Shown here: positions 37,201-49,200 of the stretch, one piece after another
Numbering within the stretch: the first letter of the stretch is position 1
Layout of the letters: each line of letters begins with the position of its first letter
From: Tamarix chinensis
Taxonomy: Eukaryota > Streptophyta > Magnoliopsida > Caryophyllales > Tamaricaceae
Length of the DNA: 64,000 nt
Direction: 5' to 3'
Assembly (NCBI GenBank): GCA_030549775.1
Contig: CM060171.1
Coordinates: forward strand, 8,987,289 to 9,051,288
Position numbers and translations under genes: made by a program
Notes under the pieces: generated by a model
Told to the model about the DNA's origin: nothing
Database searches by the model: none
The model's input: only the letters and a program-made list of their open reading frames with translations

Positions 37201-40200
37201 GCCTGGGGTCGAGACTCGAGCGAGCGGGCGCGGCGGCTGGCGGGGCAGGGTTAGCGGCGCGGCGCCTGTCTGCAGTGCCAGTGGAGCTTGGGCCGTCGAG
37301 ACTCGAGCGGGAGAGAGCGGGAGTCAGGAGACGAACGAAAATTGAAAGGGAGAGCAACGCAACGAACCAGGAGGCAGGAGCAACCGAGGACCCTGTCAAG
37401 TGTGAAATTAGAAAAAAAAAATAGGGTAAAATTTTGGCAAAACTGGGGTTCGAACCCAGGACCCCAGAACACACTGAAAGTTTTTTGCAGCTCTTTAACC
37501 ACTGGTCCAGAATTGTTTTCCATCTCTTCTGTTGTATATAAAATATATATTATTTTCATAAAATCCATGGGGTCAGGCGACCCCATGTGCTCTGAATTGG
37601 CTCCGTCCATGATTCAACACTATGTCGAACAAGTTTATCTTTGGTTTGTAAGCTGTGATGCACAACCATCTAGAGTATAAACTGATGTTGTAAGATGGTA
37701 ATACGGCTCCTAACTAGTTTATACCAAGGTACTACCTTGCTTTTAGGCCTAATAGACTCATAAGCTTTTTATATTATATACTCACCACTTATGATAACAA
37801 CATGTCATCTTGTCTGTGTAAAAAAACGATGAAAAATGTGCCGTAAACTTAGAATTTTCTTAAGGATCCGTATGTTGTGGGTTTTGATTCAAGGAACTAG
37901 AGGTCTGCTTGCGTAATGTAATAGGAGTGCACCCATTTGACCCATAACATATCCTTGTTTTGATCTAAAAACCACAACAATCGACCAATGGTTGCAATGT
38001 TCCACCAGTGGATGCTTATGAACCCTAGGCCACCCTCTTGTTTCTGTCTGCAAATTTTATTCCAAGAGATGGGAGATTATCTTGTTCTTGTAGTTGAGCC
38101 TGACCACAGATTACTTCTACAGGTACCGTTGATCTCATCAATGGCACATTGTGGAATAGGAAAGATAAGGCACCAATAGGTCTATAAATTTAGGAGAATA
38201 GATTTGACAAGTTGCATTCTTCTTATATAAGCAAGGAGAGATGCTTGCCAAGTTCTAATTTTGGCAGTGTAGTTATCTGATTAGTAATGGCTATAGTGTA
38301 AGAATTGACCATCCAAGGGAACTCCTAAATAAAAGAAAGGAAGGCTGCCAGTTGGAATAAGATAAATTTCTAGGACTGCATCCTTCACATGCTGTTCAAC
38401 AACCCCACCATAATAGATTGAACTTTTTGAAGGATTGAGGCACAAACATGAAAGGGAAGAAAACTTTTTGAATTGTTCAAAAGATTATCCTTATTGAAGG
38501 CCAATTTCCTTTACAAAAGAATATCAAGTCGTCAGCAAACATGAGGTTGATAGTCTAATTTTCTTGCACTTTGGATGGGTTGAAAACTTAAGGTGTGACC
38601 AAACTTGCTGCATCATTCTATGTAGAAATTCCATGACAATAACAAAGAGGGAAGGTTGGAGAATGTCCCATCTCACTGTGTCATATGCCTTCCTCATGTC
38701 TAATTTAACCAAACACCTTGGTGATCGAAGTTTTTGATTGTATCCTTTCACCAATTTAGTCGCAAGAAACACATTATCACCAATATTTCTTCCTTTTACA
38801 AAAGTTGATTGGTAGTAAACTACAATGTGATGAAGAATAGGTTGCAACCGAGTAGTAATGACTTTTGTTATTATCTTATATAAGGTGTTCTAGCATGCAA
38901 TGGGTCTATAGTCACTTGCCTTGGTAGCATTTGGCACTTTAGGAATAAGTTTAAGGCTTGTGGCATTAAGTCCTGTTGGTAGAGATCCAGTAATAAAGAA
39001 ATCCTGGATAGGTTCATTCACATCATGCCTTACAGTAGGCCAACGCCTCTTGAAAAAATATACATTGAATCCATCAGGCCTAGGGGCCTTATCTCCACCC
39101 ATTTCAAAGACTGCCATCCTTACCTCCTCCATAGTAACTGGTGCTAATAGACTGTATTTCTGAGCAATAGAAAACATTTGTCTTGTGGATATAACATTCT
39201 TTATTAAGGCGTCGGGTAGGTTCCATTTGAGTTCCCATAAGGGCTTTAAAGAATTGAGAAAAAACCTCAAATATTTTAGCTTTATCAATATGTGTAGTAC
39301 CCTACTTATTTGCTGTTGATAAGATGTGATTTGCTTGCTTCCTACCCTTGACCATAGCATGAAAATTTTTAGTATTACAGCCGCCCAAGCTAAGTTATTG
39401 TATCCTTGATTTCTGTTTATAAAATTTCACACGTGGAGTAAAAGATAAATTGTTTTTGAAAGTGGGTTTCTTGTCTCAGTAAATCAATTTTTAGTGGATT
39501 CTATGCGAGAAGAACTTGTGTGGTATGAAGTTGATCATTTGACTTCATGACTTTATCTGATATGCCACCAAATTTGGTCCGGTTCAGAGCCGCTAAAGGG
39601 GGTTTGAGCAATTTTAATTCCTTCATGATCCTGACCAATGGTGGCACATCCATGTGTTTATGCCAAATGCTTTCCACAATGGCATCAAAGGAGTCATCAT
39701 CATCCCACATATTATAGAATCAAAAAGTCCTGTGATCACAGGGGTGTTGTGGACTAATTGTGACTGCTATGGATGCGTGGAGGAGAAAAATGGGCCAAGG
39801 TAACTGGATGGTCTCTAGCCATTTTTAATTGCCTAAGGCTCTATCATGTTTGCAGAGGACTCAATCCTCTGCTCTTTGTTTATTACTCTAGGTGTAGTCC
39901 ACACTTGTATAGTTGATATCCTCTTGGTGAGGGTAGTTGAGGTAGGAAACAAAGTCATGAATATCCATGTCATTAACCTCAATCCCTTGCTATTTCTCCT
40001 GACAACAAGTAACAACATTAAAATTACCAAAAAACACACATGGGCAATTAATGAGCCAGTTCTGCTATGACTAGAGTTTTCCAGTCTTAGTCTCCATTAA
40101 AAGCATAGATAAAGATAGCATAAAATCAAAACGCACTAGCTGTATTGCATTTTGACGAGGACACCTTGAGCCCTGCTAGTAATCTTTTCAACTCACAAAT

Positions 40201-43200
40201 GGGCTGGGTTCCAACGTACCCATATATGCCCATTATAGTGGTGTTCATAATTATGTAGCCATTTCCAATGGGACGTAAGAGTTCTAGTCACCTTTTCAGC
40301 ATTAGTTTCTTGTATTCCTATTTCCACTAATCGATTAAATCAAATTGACCATCTTTACACCAATTCCTTACCTCTGTTTGTTTTAGGGGATCCTTTAGTC
40401 CCCTAATATTCCAACATTCAATTTTCATAGTTGGATGTGGAAATCAGGTCTAAAGAGGTAGTCCACAAGGTCATGTGTAGAAGCAAGTCTCTAGCCTGCC
40501 TCAAGATCGATTTGGGAATTATAAGTATGCTCAAGATTAGATGCTGAAGGGTCCCCTGGCAAGAGAGTTTCCGTATTAGTACTAGGAGCAGTATAGGTTT
40601 CTCCTTGGTTCATTGAACGGTTGTGGAACAAAAGTGAAAGGAGGAGGAAGAGGATGTTGAGCTTAAGGATCATACTCCTTTCTTCTGTCATTTACAATCG
40701 CTCACTGTTTCCTTGGAGCAGTAGTTTGAGGGGGCTTTTTCGAATATTTTAAGAAGTTATGGTCAATATAATGAAGTTGTTGACATGAAAGTGGCCTCCA
40801 TTCAAACTCTATATTTTGCTCAAAGGTTGATCTATCAGTTTTATTTTTTTATTTTTCTTTTTTATGTAGACAAAATCAGGTAGTTTCTTGTGCGTGTCAA
40901 CCTCAATCAATACACGGGCGAAGGAAATTCTTTCCCTTGAGGCTGTAACAGGGTCCATACCTATTGGTTTGCCAATGCAGCTTGCCATATGGCTTAGGGA
41001 GGGGTAGACCACATGTGCAAAGGTAAGTTTGGGAATTTCACCCACAAGGGAAGAAACTGAAATTCATTCTTGGTGAATGAAAAGTTGGGATGCCATCATA
41101 TGAGAAGAATAGGTTTATTATGTAGTGTCCAGTAACCTGCATTCAAGATAGTGAGGCGGTCTTCCTCAGAGTTGAAGTGGAATAAGACATATTCCTTCTC
41201 ATGCAGGATAATGTAAGGTAGACCAACATGTCACTAGTTGGATCTAATGAATGTATTAATTTGGTAAAAGGAAGGTTTTGTGCCACAGACAAGGCCTACA
41301 AGAACAAATTCCCATTTTTTTGATTCATTGTCGAGTTCGTCTGCTTTTAATTTAGCTATCATATTGCCATTCACCATTGTCAGAGGGCTATAATCCAATT
41401 TGATAAGATGATCAGGCCTATGATTGATTTTGACAATCTCTCTCCATTCAATTGCTTTGTTACGTTCAACAGGTTCAGGTTTTGTGGGTGGTTCAAATTA
41501 GGTTTTGTGGGTGGTTCATCTTGGTCCTTTGAAAGGGGATTTCTGGTGAGAATTTAGGATCCCAGGTATTGCTGTGATACCTTTGACATTCACATTATTA
41601 TCAAATTCTGCATTTGTTGATGGTGTAATAACACTATCGACAATTTTACTTGGTATGCCAAGGTTATATATAGGAACTGATTGTGATTCAATCAGACGCT
41701 TGCCCTTTGGTGATTTCCTAGGTGTCGATTGTCGTTGCTTCTTCTTTGTCATGGATGTTGGCATGTAGTTTTCTTTAGAGAAAACCTACAGTTGGCAAGA
41801 TGATAACTTAACTATTGAGATCAATTATTAGCATGTTGTGGTGATTACCCCAATATTTGTCACACTTTTAAGCTTTAATTTGTATCACATATAATTTGTT
41901 TAATTATTTAAACATTGAAGGTGTAGAATATAATTACCCAATGGATATGTTTACGACTGTAGTAACAAAAAAAGGCTTTGTGAATAATGGAATCAATTCA
42001 TGAATTATATTCTCGGGCAGGTATAGAGTTTGGGATAAATACACTAAACCCAACCCATTTCCATTCTCCTCCTCATGCATTAGCATCCAAATTTATGCTA
42101 CCAATATAATCATTTGAATCCTTGTATCCAAAATTAAAAAATGAAACTGTGGGAAAAGTTCAAGGAGCTAAATGAGTAAAAAGAAAATAAAGGTAGAGAC
42201 TTGCAGTATAGTGCTTTTATCTGCTTTCCAAAATGGACTAAAAAATGTTGCTTGTAGAACTCGGAATGTTAAGGCCCCAGCCTTCTAAGGCTATGTATGG
42301 ATAAGGTCTTAAATTTGATCTCATCTTTAGAGAGTATTTGTTGAAACTTTTTGCTAAAATCCCTTGTTTGACAAACTGCAAAGAGAATATGGAAAGTTTA
42401 TGTACTTGTAAAATGCCCCTTTAGAGCATATGGAAATCCCACCTATGGTTAAAATTATGCAATTCTCTCATGAGATTATTTGGTCACTCTCCCCAACCTC
42501 TCTTGTACCATCTACATTATCACCCTAATTCTTTGTTATTCTATCAACCATTGCTAAAATGTTACCAGACTATCATCACCACTGTTGATGATGTTCCAAT
42601 TGCCTCAAATACATTTTTTCTTGGAACTTATTACTGTTCAAATGTGGTCTATATGCTTTTGGAAATTTTGGTAGCTATTTATGAATGTGTTAGGAAATTC
42701 TGCAACTAATAATTTTAGGAAGAATTTCCCAGCAATGAAATAATGAACAATAACGAGGAGAGAAAATTGATCGGAATTATAGTCAGATATCCAGGCTTTT
42801 GAGACCCTGGTGCCTCCAACAATATTTTATTCTTCCCTGCCCCTCCCCTTCTCCTCTCTTCGGTATTTATATTCCTATTCCCTCGCTTAAGGTGACTCAG
42901 CATATTCTAACAATCTGCTGACCTCACGTAACTACCTATACAAATAAGTAGAAAAAGAAATGAAACAGAAATGAAGATAAATGTCTAATTCATTCCTGTC
43001 CCCACAACACATCTTACAACACATCTTCTCTGCCCAGCTATAGTGCCTTTTTTGCCCTTCTCACAAAAGTGTATTTCACCTATGGCCTATCAATCCCCCC
43101 CTGCGGTCGAACTTTCACCTTGTCCTCAAGGTGAAAAGGAGGAAACCTGGAATTGAGAAGCTCGAATTCTTCCCATGAAGCCTCAAAGTCTGGCAGCCCA

Positions 43201-46200
43201 TGCCACTTGATTAGAACTTCTAGTGCTCCCCTAGGATTGTAACGCATATCCAAGATTTTTGCTGGGGTTACTTGCCATTCCAGACTTTCAGTCAGAGCTG
43301 TAGGTAATGGTTGTGCCTGTTGACGATCCCCTAAAGCACGTTTCAGCTTTGAGACATGGAAAATTGGGTGGATGGCAGCAGAATCTGGTAGTTCCAAGCG
43401 ATATGCTACTTTTCCCACTTTAGCAAGCACACGGTATGGACCAAAGAACCTTGGTGATAGCTTCTCATTGGTGCCCCTGGCCAATGACTTATGGCGGTAT
43501 GGCTTCAACTTCTCATAAACCCAGTCCCCTATTGTTAGTTGGATGTCACGTCTCCTCTTGTCAACTGTATCCTTCATTATTTTCTTGGAGCGATCCAAAT
43601 GATATTTCAACTCAGCTAATGCCAAATCCCTATCCTTTAGCTCCTCATCCACTGCTGCATAGCTGACTAAGGGGGGAGGAGCCCTGTTGTACAAAGCTTG
43701 GAATGGAGTATTGTGTATTGCCGAATGATATGAGGTATTATACCAGTATTCAGCCCAAGCCAGCCATCGACTCCATTGTTTGGACTTATCATAGCAAAAG
43801 CAACGAAGGTAAGTTTTCAAACTATGGTTGAGGACTTCTGTCTGTCCATCTGTTTGCAGATGGTAAGCTAAGCTACGTTGAAGTGAATTGCCTTGTAGTT
43901 TGAACAACTCCCTTAAAAAATGGCCGAGGAACACCTTATATCTATTTGACACAATGGACCGGGGCACCCCGTGCAATCGGACAACCTCCTTGAGAAAAAC
44001 AATAGCCACCACTGGAGTAGTGAAAGGGTGTTTGAGTGGAATGAAATGGGCATACTCGGTCAATCTATTCACAACCACCAAGACACAAGAGAATCCTTCC
44101 AAGTTAGGTAAGCCTTCAATGAATCCATGATGACATCATCCCATACTTGGTCGGGAATTGGGAGGGGCTACAACAGGCCCACTAGAGCTAAGTGTTCTGA
44201 CTTTTGTTGCTGGCAGGTGTCACATTTGGCCACAAATTTCCAAACTTGCCTCCTCATACTTGGCCTGTATACATCACGGTTCAGCTGATGAAAAGTTCTC
44301 AGAACCCCATAATGCCCTCTTATGATACTTCCATGATACTCCTGCAGTAGCTTGGGAATGAGGGTAGAAGTAGCAGGAAGAATGAGGTGCCCCTTATAGA
44401 GTAAATGATCTTGATGAACTGTGTAACCTTCCACAACCCCCGAGTCTGCCTGCACCTGCTGCTTGATTGGGCCAAGGGTTGTGTCTGCATCCACTTCCTC
44501 TTCTAGCACCTTCCAATCATGGTTCCATACCATTGTTAAAGCTTATAACCCTTCTTCTCTTCTTGACAAGGCATCGACTGCCTTATTTTCACGCCTTGGC
44601 CTGTATTCTATGTCGAAGTTGTAACCAAGCAGCTTCGTGACCCATTTTTGATGCTCCTCGGCCACTAGTACCCTTTGATCTAGCAGGAACTTAAGGCTCT
44701 TTTGATCAGTCCGTACTGTAAATTTCTGGCCTAATAGATATAGCCTCCAGCGCTGGACAACCAAGACTATGGCCATAAACTCACGTTTGTACACCAACTT
44801 GGCCGTTGCTCTTGGGCCTAGTGAATGGCTGAAAGAAGCTATAGGTCTCTGGTCTTGCATCAGCACTACCCCCAATCCGCAACCGGATGCATCCATTTTG
44901 ATGACAAAGGCCTTAGTGAAATCTGGCAACTACAATACCGACATTTGTGCCATAGCAGTCTTTAAAATTTCAAAGGCCTCTTGTGCCTCCTCGTTCCAAC
45001 CAAAACCATCCTTTTCCATCTAGGAAGTTAGAGGGGCTGCAATGTGGGCATACCTTTCCACGGATTTTTGGTAATATCCCGTCAATCCCAGAAATCCCCT
45101 CAACTCCCTCAAATTACGAGGAACATACCACTCTACCATGGCTTGAATTTTTGATGCATCAGTTGCCACCCCTTTTGCTTATATAATATGGCCTAGGTAC
45201 TCTAGCTCCCGTCACCCAAAAATGCACTTGTTGGTATTTATAAACAGGGAGTTAGATCACAGGACTGCAAGGACTGTCACGAGATAACCAATATGCTCCT
45301 CCATTGTTGCACTGTAAACTAGTATGTCGTCAAAAAACACCGGCGCAAATTTCCGTAGGAAAGACTTGAATATGTTGTTCATCAATGCTTGAAAAGTCGC
45401 CGGGGCATTTGTTAATTCGAAGGGCATTATCAAGAATTCATAATGCCCTTCATGGGTGCGAAAAGTTGTTTTAGGCACATCCTCGGGCCTCACTTGAATC
45501 TGATGGTAACCAGATTTCAGGTCCAGTTTAGAGAATGTAGTGGCCCCCTTCAGTTCGTCCAATAACTCATCGATAACTGGAATTGAAAACTTATTCGGAA
45601 CAGTGACCTTGTTTAGTGCCCGATGATCTACCCATAATCTCCAACCACCATCTTTTTTCTTGAACAGCAATACGGGACTTGAGGATGGGCTCCTGCTCGG
45701 TTGGTTAATACTTGTTGCCAACATTTCCTTAACTAATGATTCGATTTTGGTCTTTTGAACTTGGGGATATTGGTATGGTCGGGCACTCACTAGGGCTATA
45801 CCAGGTTGTAATTCTATTTGATGGTTTGCAGTTCTCTTCGGTGGGAGACTAGTGGGCATGTCCATGACATCCTTAAATTCCTCCAGAACTCTTTATAGTT
45901 TTGTCAGATTTTGGTATTCATTATCCCCTTCCAGCCCTAAAATTTCCAGCGCTGAACATTCCACCAGCACCCCCTCCCATTCCCGTCGGAGTGTCCTCAT
46001 CATGGCATTGAGTGAAATTTGCATCTTACATAACCCCAGTTCCCTTTTCAATGTCACCGAAGCATTTCCCACCATGAAGTTCATAACTAGAGCCTTCTAA
46101 ATAATGTGGGTCATTCCCAGTTTCATCAACCATTGCATTCCTAAAGTGATATACGCACTTCCTAAATGCAGTGGTAATAAATCTTCAACGATCTCTATCT

Positions 46201-49200
46201 CTTGTAGAGTGATTGCCACATTTATGCAAATCCCATGAACTTGGACAGATCCACTGGTTCCCATAATCACTATGTAAGCCACTGTGGAAGTTAACTGTAG
46301 CTATAACTCGTTCACCATATCCCAAGCAATAAAATTATGGGTTGCATCACTGTTAATCAGAATAGTGATAGGGTGGCCTTTGACCAAACCTTGTAATTTC
46401 ATAGTGTGTGGGCTAGTAAATCCCACTATTGAGTTTATAGAGAGTTCCACAGCCCCATCCACCAACTCGTGTACCTCCTTCACCTCTTCTATGTTGTCCA
46501 TTTCCAACTCAACCCCTTCTCCCATAGCTCCTTCATCTACCAACAGGATCTGTAGCATCTTATTTTTGTAAATATGCCCCGGATGATACTTCTCATTGCA
46601 CCGAAAACAAAGCCCCTTCTCAAGCCTCCTCAGTATCTTGGCGTCGTTCATCTTTTTGGTTCCTAGCGACCGGTGGCCCTCCAACGAATCTCCAGTCCAG
46701 GCTGTTGGGGTTGCATTGTTGGCGCAAGTCGATCCCCCAGGGCTCTGAGCCTTCGAGTTGGGTGAAGAGAGGGTCGAATTGGAGTTGGAGTAAAACAACG
46801 TAGTTGAAGTGAAATGTTTAGAAGTGGGGGTGTTTACCATCAATTTGCTTGGCTAGATCCAAGAGCTGCCTCGTGACTTCTAGGTTGCCCGGTTCTTCTC
46901 TTCAATTAGCTAGGTGGCCTCCGCCATTTCAGTAAGCCCCTTTGGTTTATGCACCCTCACCTCCGCTCGTACCTTTGGTTTAAGACCATTGAGGAAGGTG
47001 CTTTCGAGCACCTTTGGCGGTAGATGTCCCTGCAATGGTGAGGCTAGAATCTCCAAGTGCTCCACATACTCATCTACAGTCCCTTCCGGCTTAATAGCTA
47101 GAAATTTTTTGCATAGACTTCCTTCATGTCGAGGGCGAGATCGACCTAGTAATCTATCCTTGAAATTCGTCCACGTCCCAAATGCTTGATTATCCTCAGT
47201 GTATTGGAACCAGGCGAGTGCTCTACCTTCCATAGCTACTGCTACCATCTCCAGTTTCTCGAGCTTTGTGGTGCGATGGATGTTGAAGTATCGTTCAGCA
47301 CAAAACATCCACCCGTATGGATCCACTCCATCGAAGATAAGAAACTCTAGTTGTCTCGGAAATTTGACTTCTCCCCGACCCCCATGGTCATTCACCACCA
47401 CCTTCGTTCGGGCTCCTTCCTCCTTCTGCGGTAATCGAGCCACCGAAGATTCTGAGATATTACGCCCCAGTACATCTAAACGGGCCACTAAGTCTCCCAT
47501 AGTCTGCTCTATAGATCCCATTCTCCCATCACGTGATTCGATCCTCTCATCCATCCAAGGTAGGCGTCCCAGATCCTTCCTACTGGCTACCATATCATTC
47601 TCCCATCCCTTTTGCATCTCCTGCATCTTCTCTTCAAGGGCGTCAACCTTCTTTTGGGCCATCCTTGCTCAGAATCGTGCTTTGGTACCAAGAATGTTAG
47701 GAAATTCTGCAAGTAATACTTTTAGGAAGAATTTCCCAGCAAAGAAATAATAAATAGTAATGAGGAGAGAAAATTGATCGGAATTATATTCAGATATCCA
47801 AGCTTTCGAGACCCTGGTGCCTCCAACAATATTCTATTCTTCCCTGCCCCTCCCCTTCTCCTCCCTTCGGTGTTTATATTCCTATTCCCTCCCCTAAGGT
47901 GACTCAGCATATTCTAACAACTTGTTGACCTCACGTAACTACCCATACAAATAAGCAGAAAAAGAAAGGAAATGGAAATGAAGATAATGTCTAATTCATC
48001 CATGTCCCCACAACACATCTTACGCCTTCTCTGCCCAGCTATAGTGCCCTGTTTGCCCTCCTTACAAAAGTGTATTTCACCAATGGCCTATCATAATGTA
48101 TACGGCTACTCATCTTATTTCCCTTTCTTTGTATGCTCTTTGAAAATTTCTGAGGCTGTGCTTGGGTTTTTGTCAGGTGTTAGAAGTTATTCCTTGCAAC
48201 AACTTTTTGATTCACACACATGTACATGTTGTTGGTTTATTATAGGCTTTAGAGGATTTGCTTGCTAATTTTCATTTTTGCTACTGGATATTTAAACAAA
48301 GATACGTTGGGGTTGCACTCAAATATCCATGTCCGTTAACTTTCACTATAAACAGTTAAGTGTTGCAAATTTTAATAGTTTCATTATTTCTAGCTATGTA
48401 GTCATTTTAGTTTGTTGATATCTTGGGGGCTTGTGTCAACTACCAGTTAAATTACTTGCATACAACATCACTATTGCCATGTTTTCCTGCTGTAAGGTCC
48501 ACTTTCTAAATTCAAATTGTGGTATCGTTATTATTCATGAAGAGGGAAAAAAAAATCTAATTCCTCAATTATATAAAAGGTTCATAGAGTTGCTAATTCT
48601 TGACATGGCACCCCTACTTTGTCTAACATGAGACTTTGAAGTGTGTAAGAATAAACGTATATGAATCTAACTGGAGACGAGGGATTCTCTTCCTTTATGT
48701 GCCTTGGTGATGACTAAGGGTCTAAAGGTACCTTAACTTTGACTTGCAAGCAGTTCCTATCTCATGTAATGACTTAGCCCTAGACAATGATATGACATTT
48801 TGATAACAAGTCATGAGAGGTATAACAAACGTATGCACTCTCCACATTGGATTTTTAAATTTTCTCTTTTTGATGAATTTGGGTGACTTATGGAGGCCCC
48901 ATTTAAAATGTTTTCTAGGGCCCAAATATGTTTAAGGCTGAGTGGCTAACCCTCCAATTGAGAATGGGGTTAGAGGGGGGTATGCTTTTCTCAGCTACTT
49001 CATACAACCTAAGGAATTTAAAGCATTATTGTGGTCTTTCTACTTGCATTGAAACAGTTGTGAGCTATTGCAGCCTTTGTTGCTTTGGCCTAAGGGTTGA
49101 TGTCTTAGGGCTGAAAATGAGCCAAGTCAAACCAAATATTCCTGGGTTCAGGCTCGGTTTGTTTAACTAAATGAATGAGTTAAACCGAGTTACCGAGTTT

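Larger units (their letters stand above)
33970..37611 (-). mobile_element. hAT transposon with TTF-finger transposase, structurally complete (3,642 bp)
   Basis: Perfect 8-bp target duplications ATTCAACA lie at 33,962-33,969 and 37,612-37,619. The ends read CAGGGACGAAGCCAGGAT (left) and, on the reverse strand of the right end, CATGGACGGAGCCAATT, with GCATGGGGTC / CACATGGGGTC about 30 bases in on both sides. Transposase lies on the minus strand (34,108-36,501). Upstream of it are a repeated AT-rich segment, a GC-rich leader (36,985-37,400) and a tRNA-like sequence (37,440-37,510). The element has landed inside the zinc-finger region of a LINE, which itself sits in NDX intron 3. The good duplication and near-open frame indicate a fairly recent arrival. 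Confidence 0.93.
37620..41800 (-). mobile_element. L1-type LINE, 5' and central part, minus strand
   Basis: Reading leftward from about 41,800: ORF1 remnants (41,764-40,809), ORF2 start at 40,428 with endonuclease, reverse transcriptase (39,360-38,500), then the connector with [10 protein letters not shown] (about 37,950) toward the zinc-finger tail, which continues at 33,969 beyond the hAT insertion. Stops and frame changes are scattered throughout. The exact 5' end and target duplications were not found. Confidence 0.85.
42688..48093 (-). mobile_element. Ty3/gypsy chromovirus LTR retrotransposon, full-length, decayed (5,406 bp)
   Basis: Two LTRs (42,688-43,092 and 47,695-48,093) of about 400 bp begin TGTTAGGAAATTC and end GGCCTATCA on the + strand. 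By eye they differ at roughly 30-40 positions plus small indels (about 90% alike). Flanking pentamers are GAATG and TAATG, four of five alike. Order on the minus strand is LTR, PBS, gag, protease, reverse transcriptase, RNase H, integrase, chromodomain, PPT, LTR, the arrangement of Ty3/gypsy chromoviruses. All domains are present but split by stops and frameshifts, and key catalytic residues are changed. It lies in NDX intron 3, antisense to the gene. Confidence 0.95.

Noticed and set aside
37440..37510. Functional tRNA gene
   Set aside because: The T-arm is perfect but no acceptor stem forms and no anticodon arm is evident.
36974..37680. Several frames of 86-166 codons over the GC-rich leader and right TIR
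   Set aside because: They run through the TIR, tRNA-like sequence and target duplication, and lack domains.
47199..47750. 183-codon plus-strand frame
   Set aside because: Antisense to the gag gene of the chromovirus and without a domain of its own.
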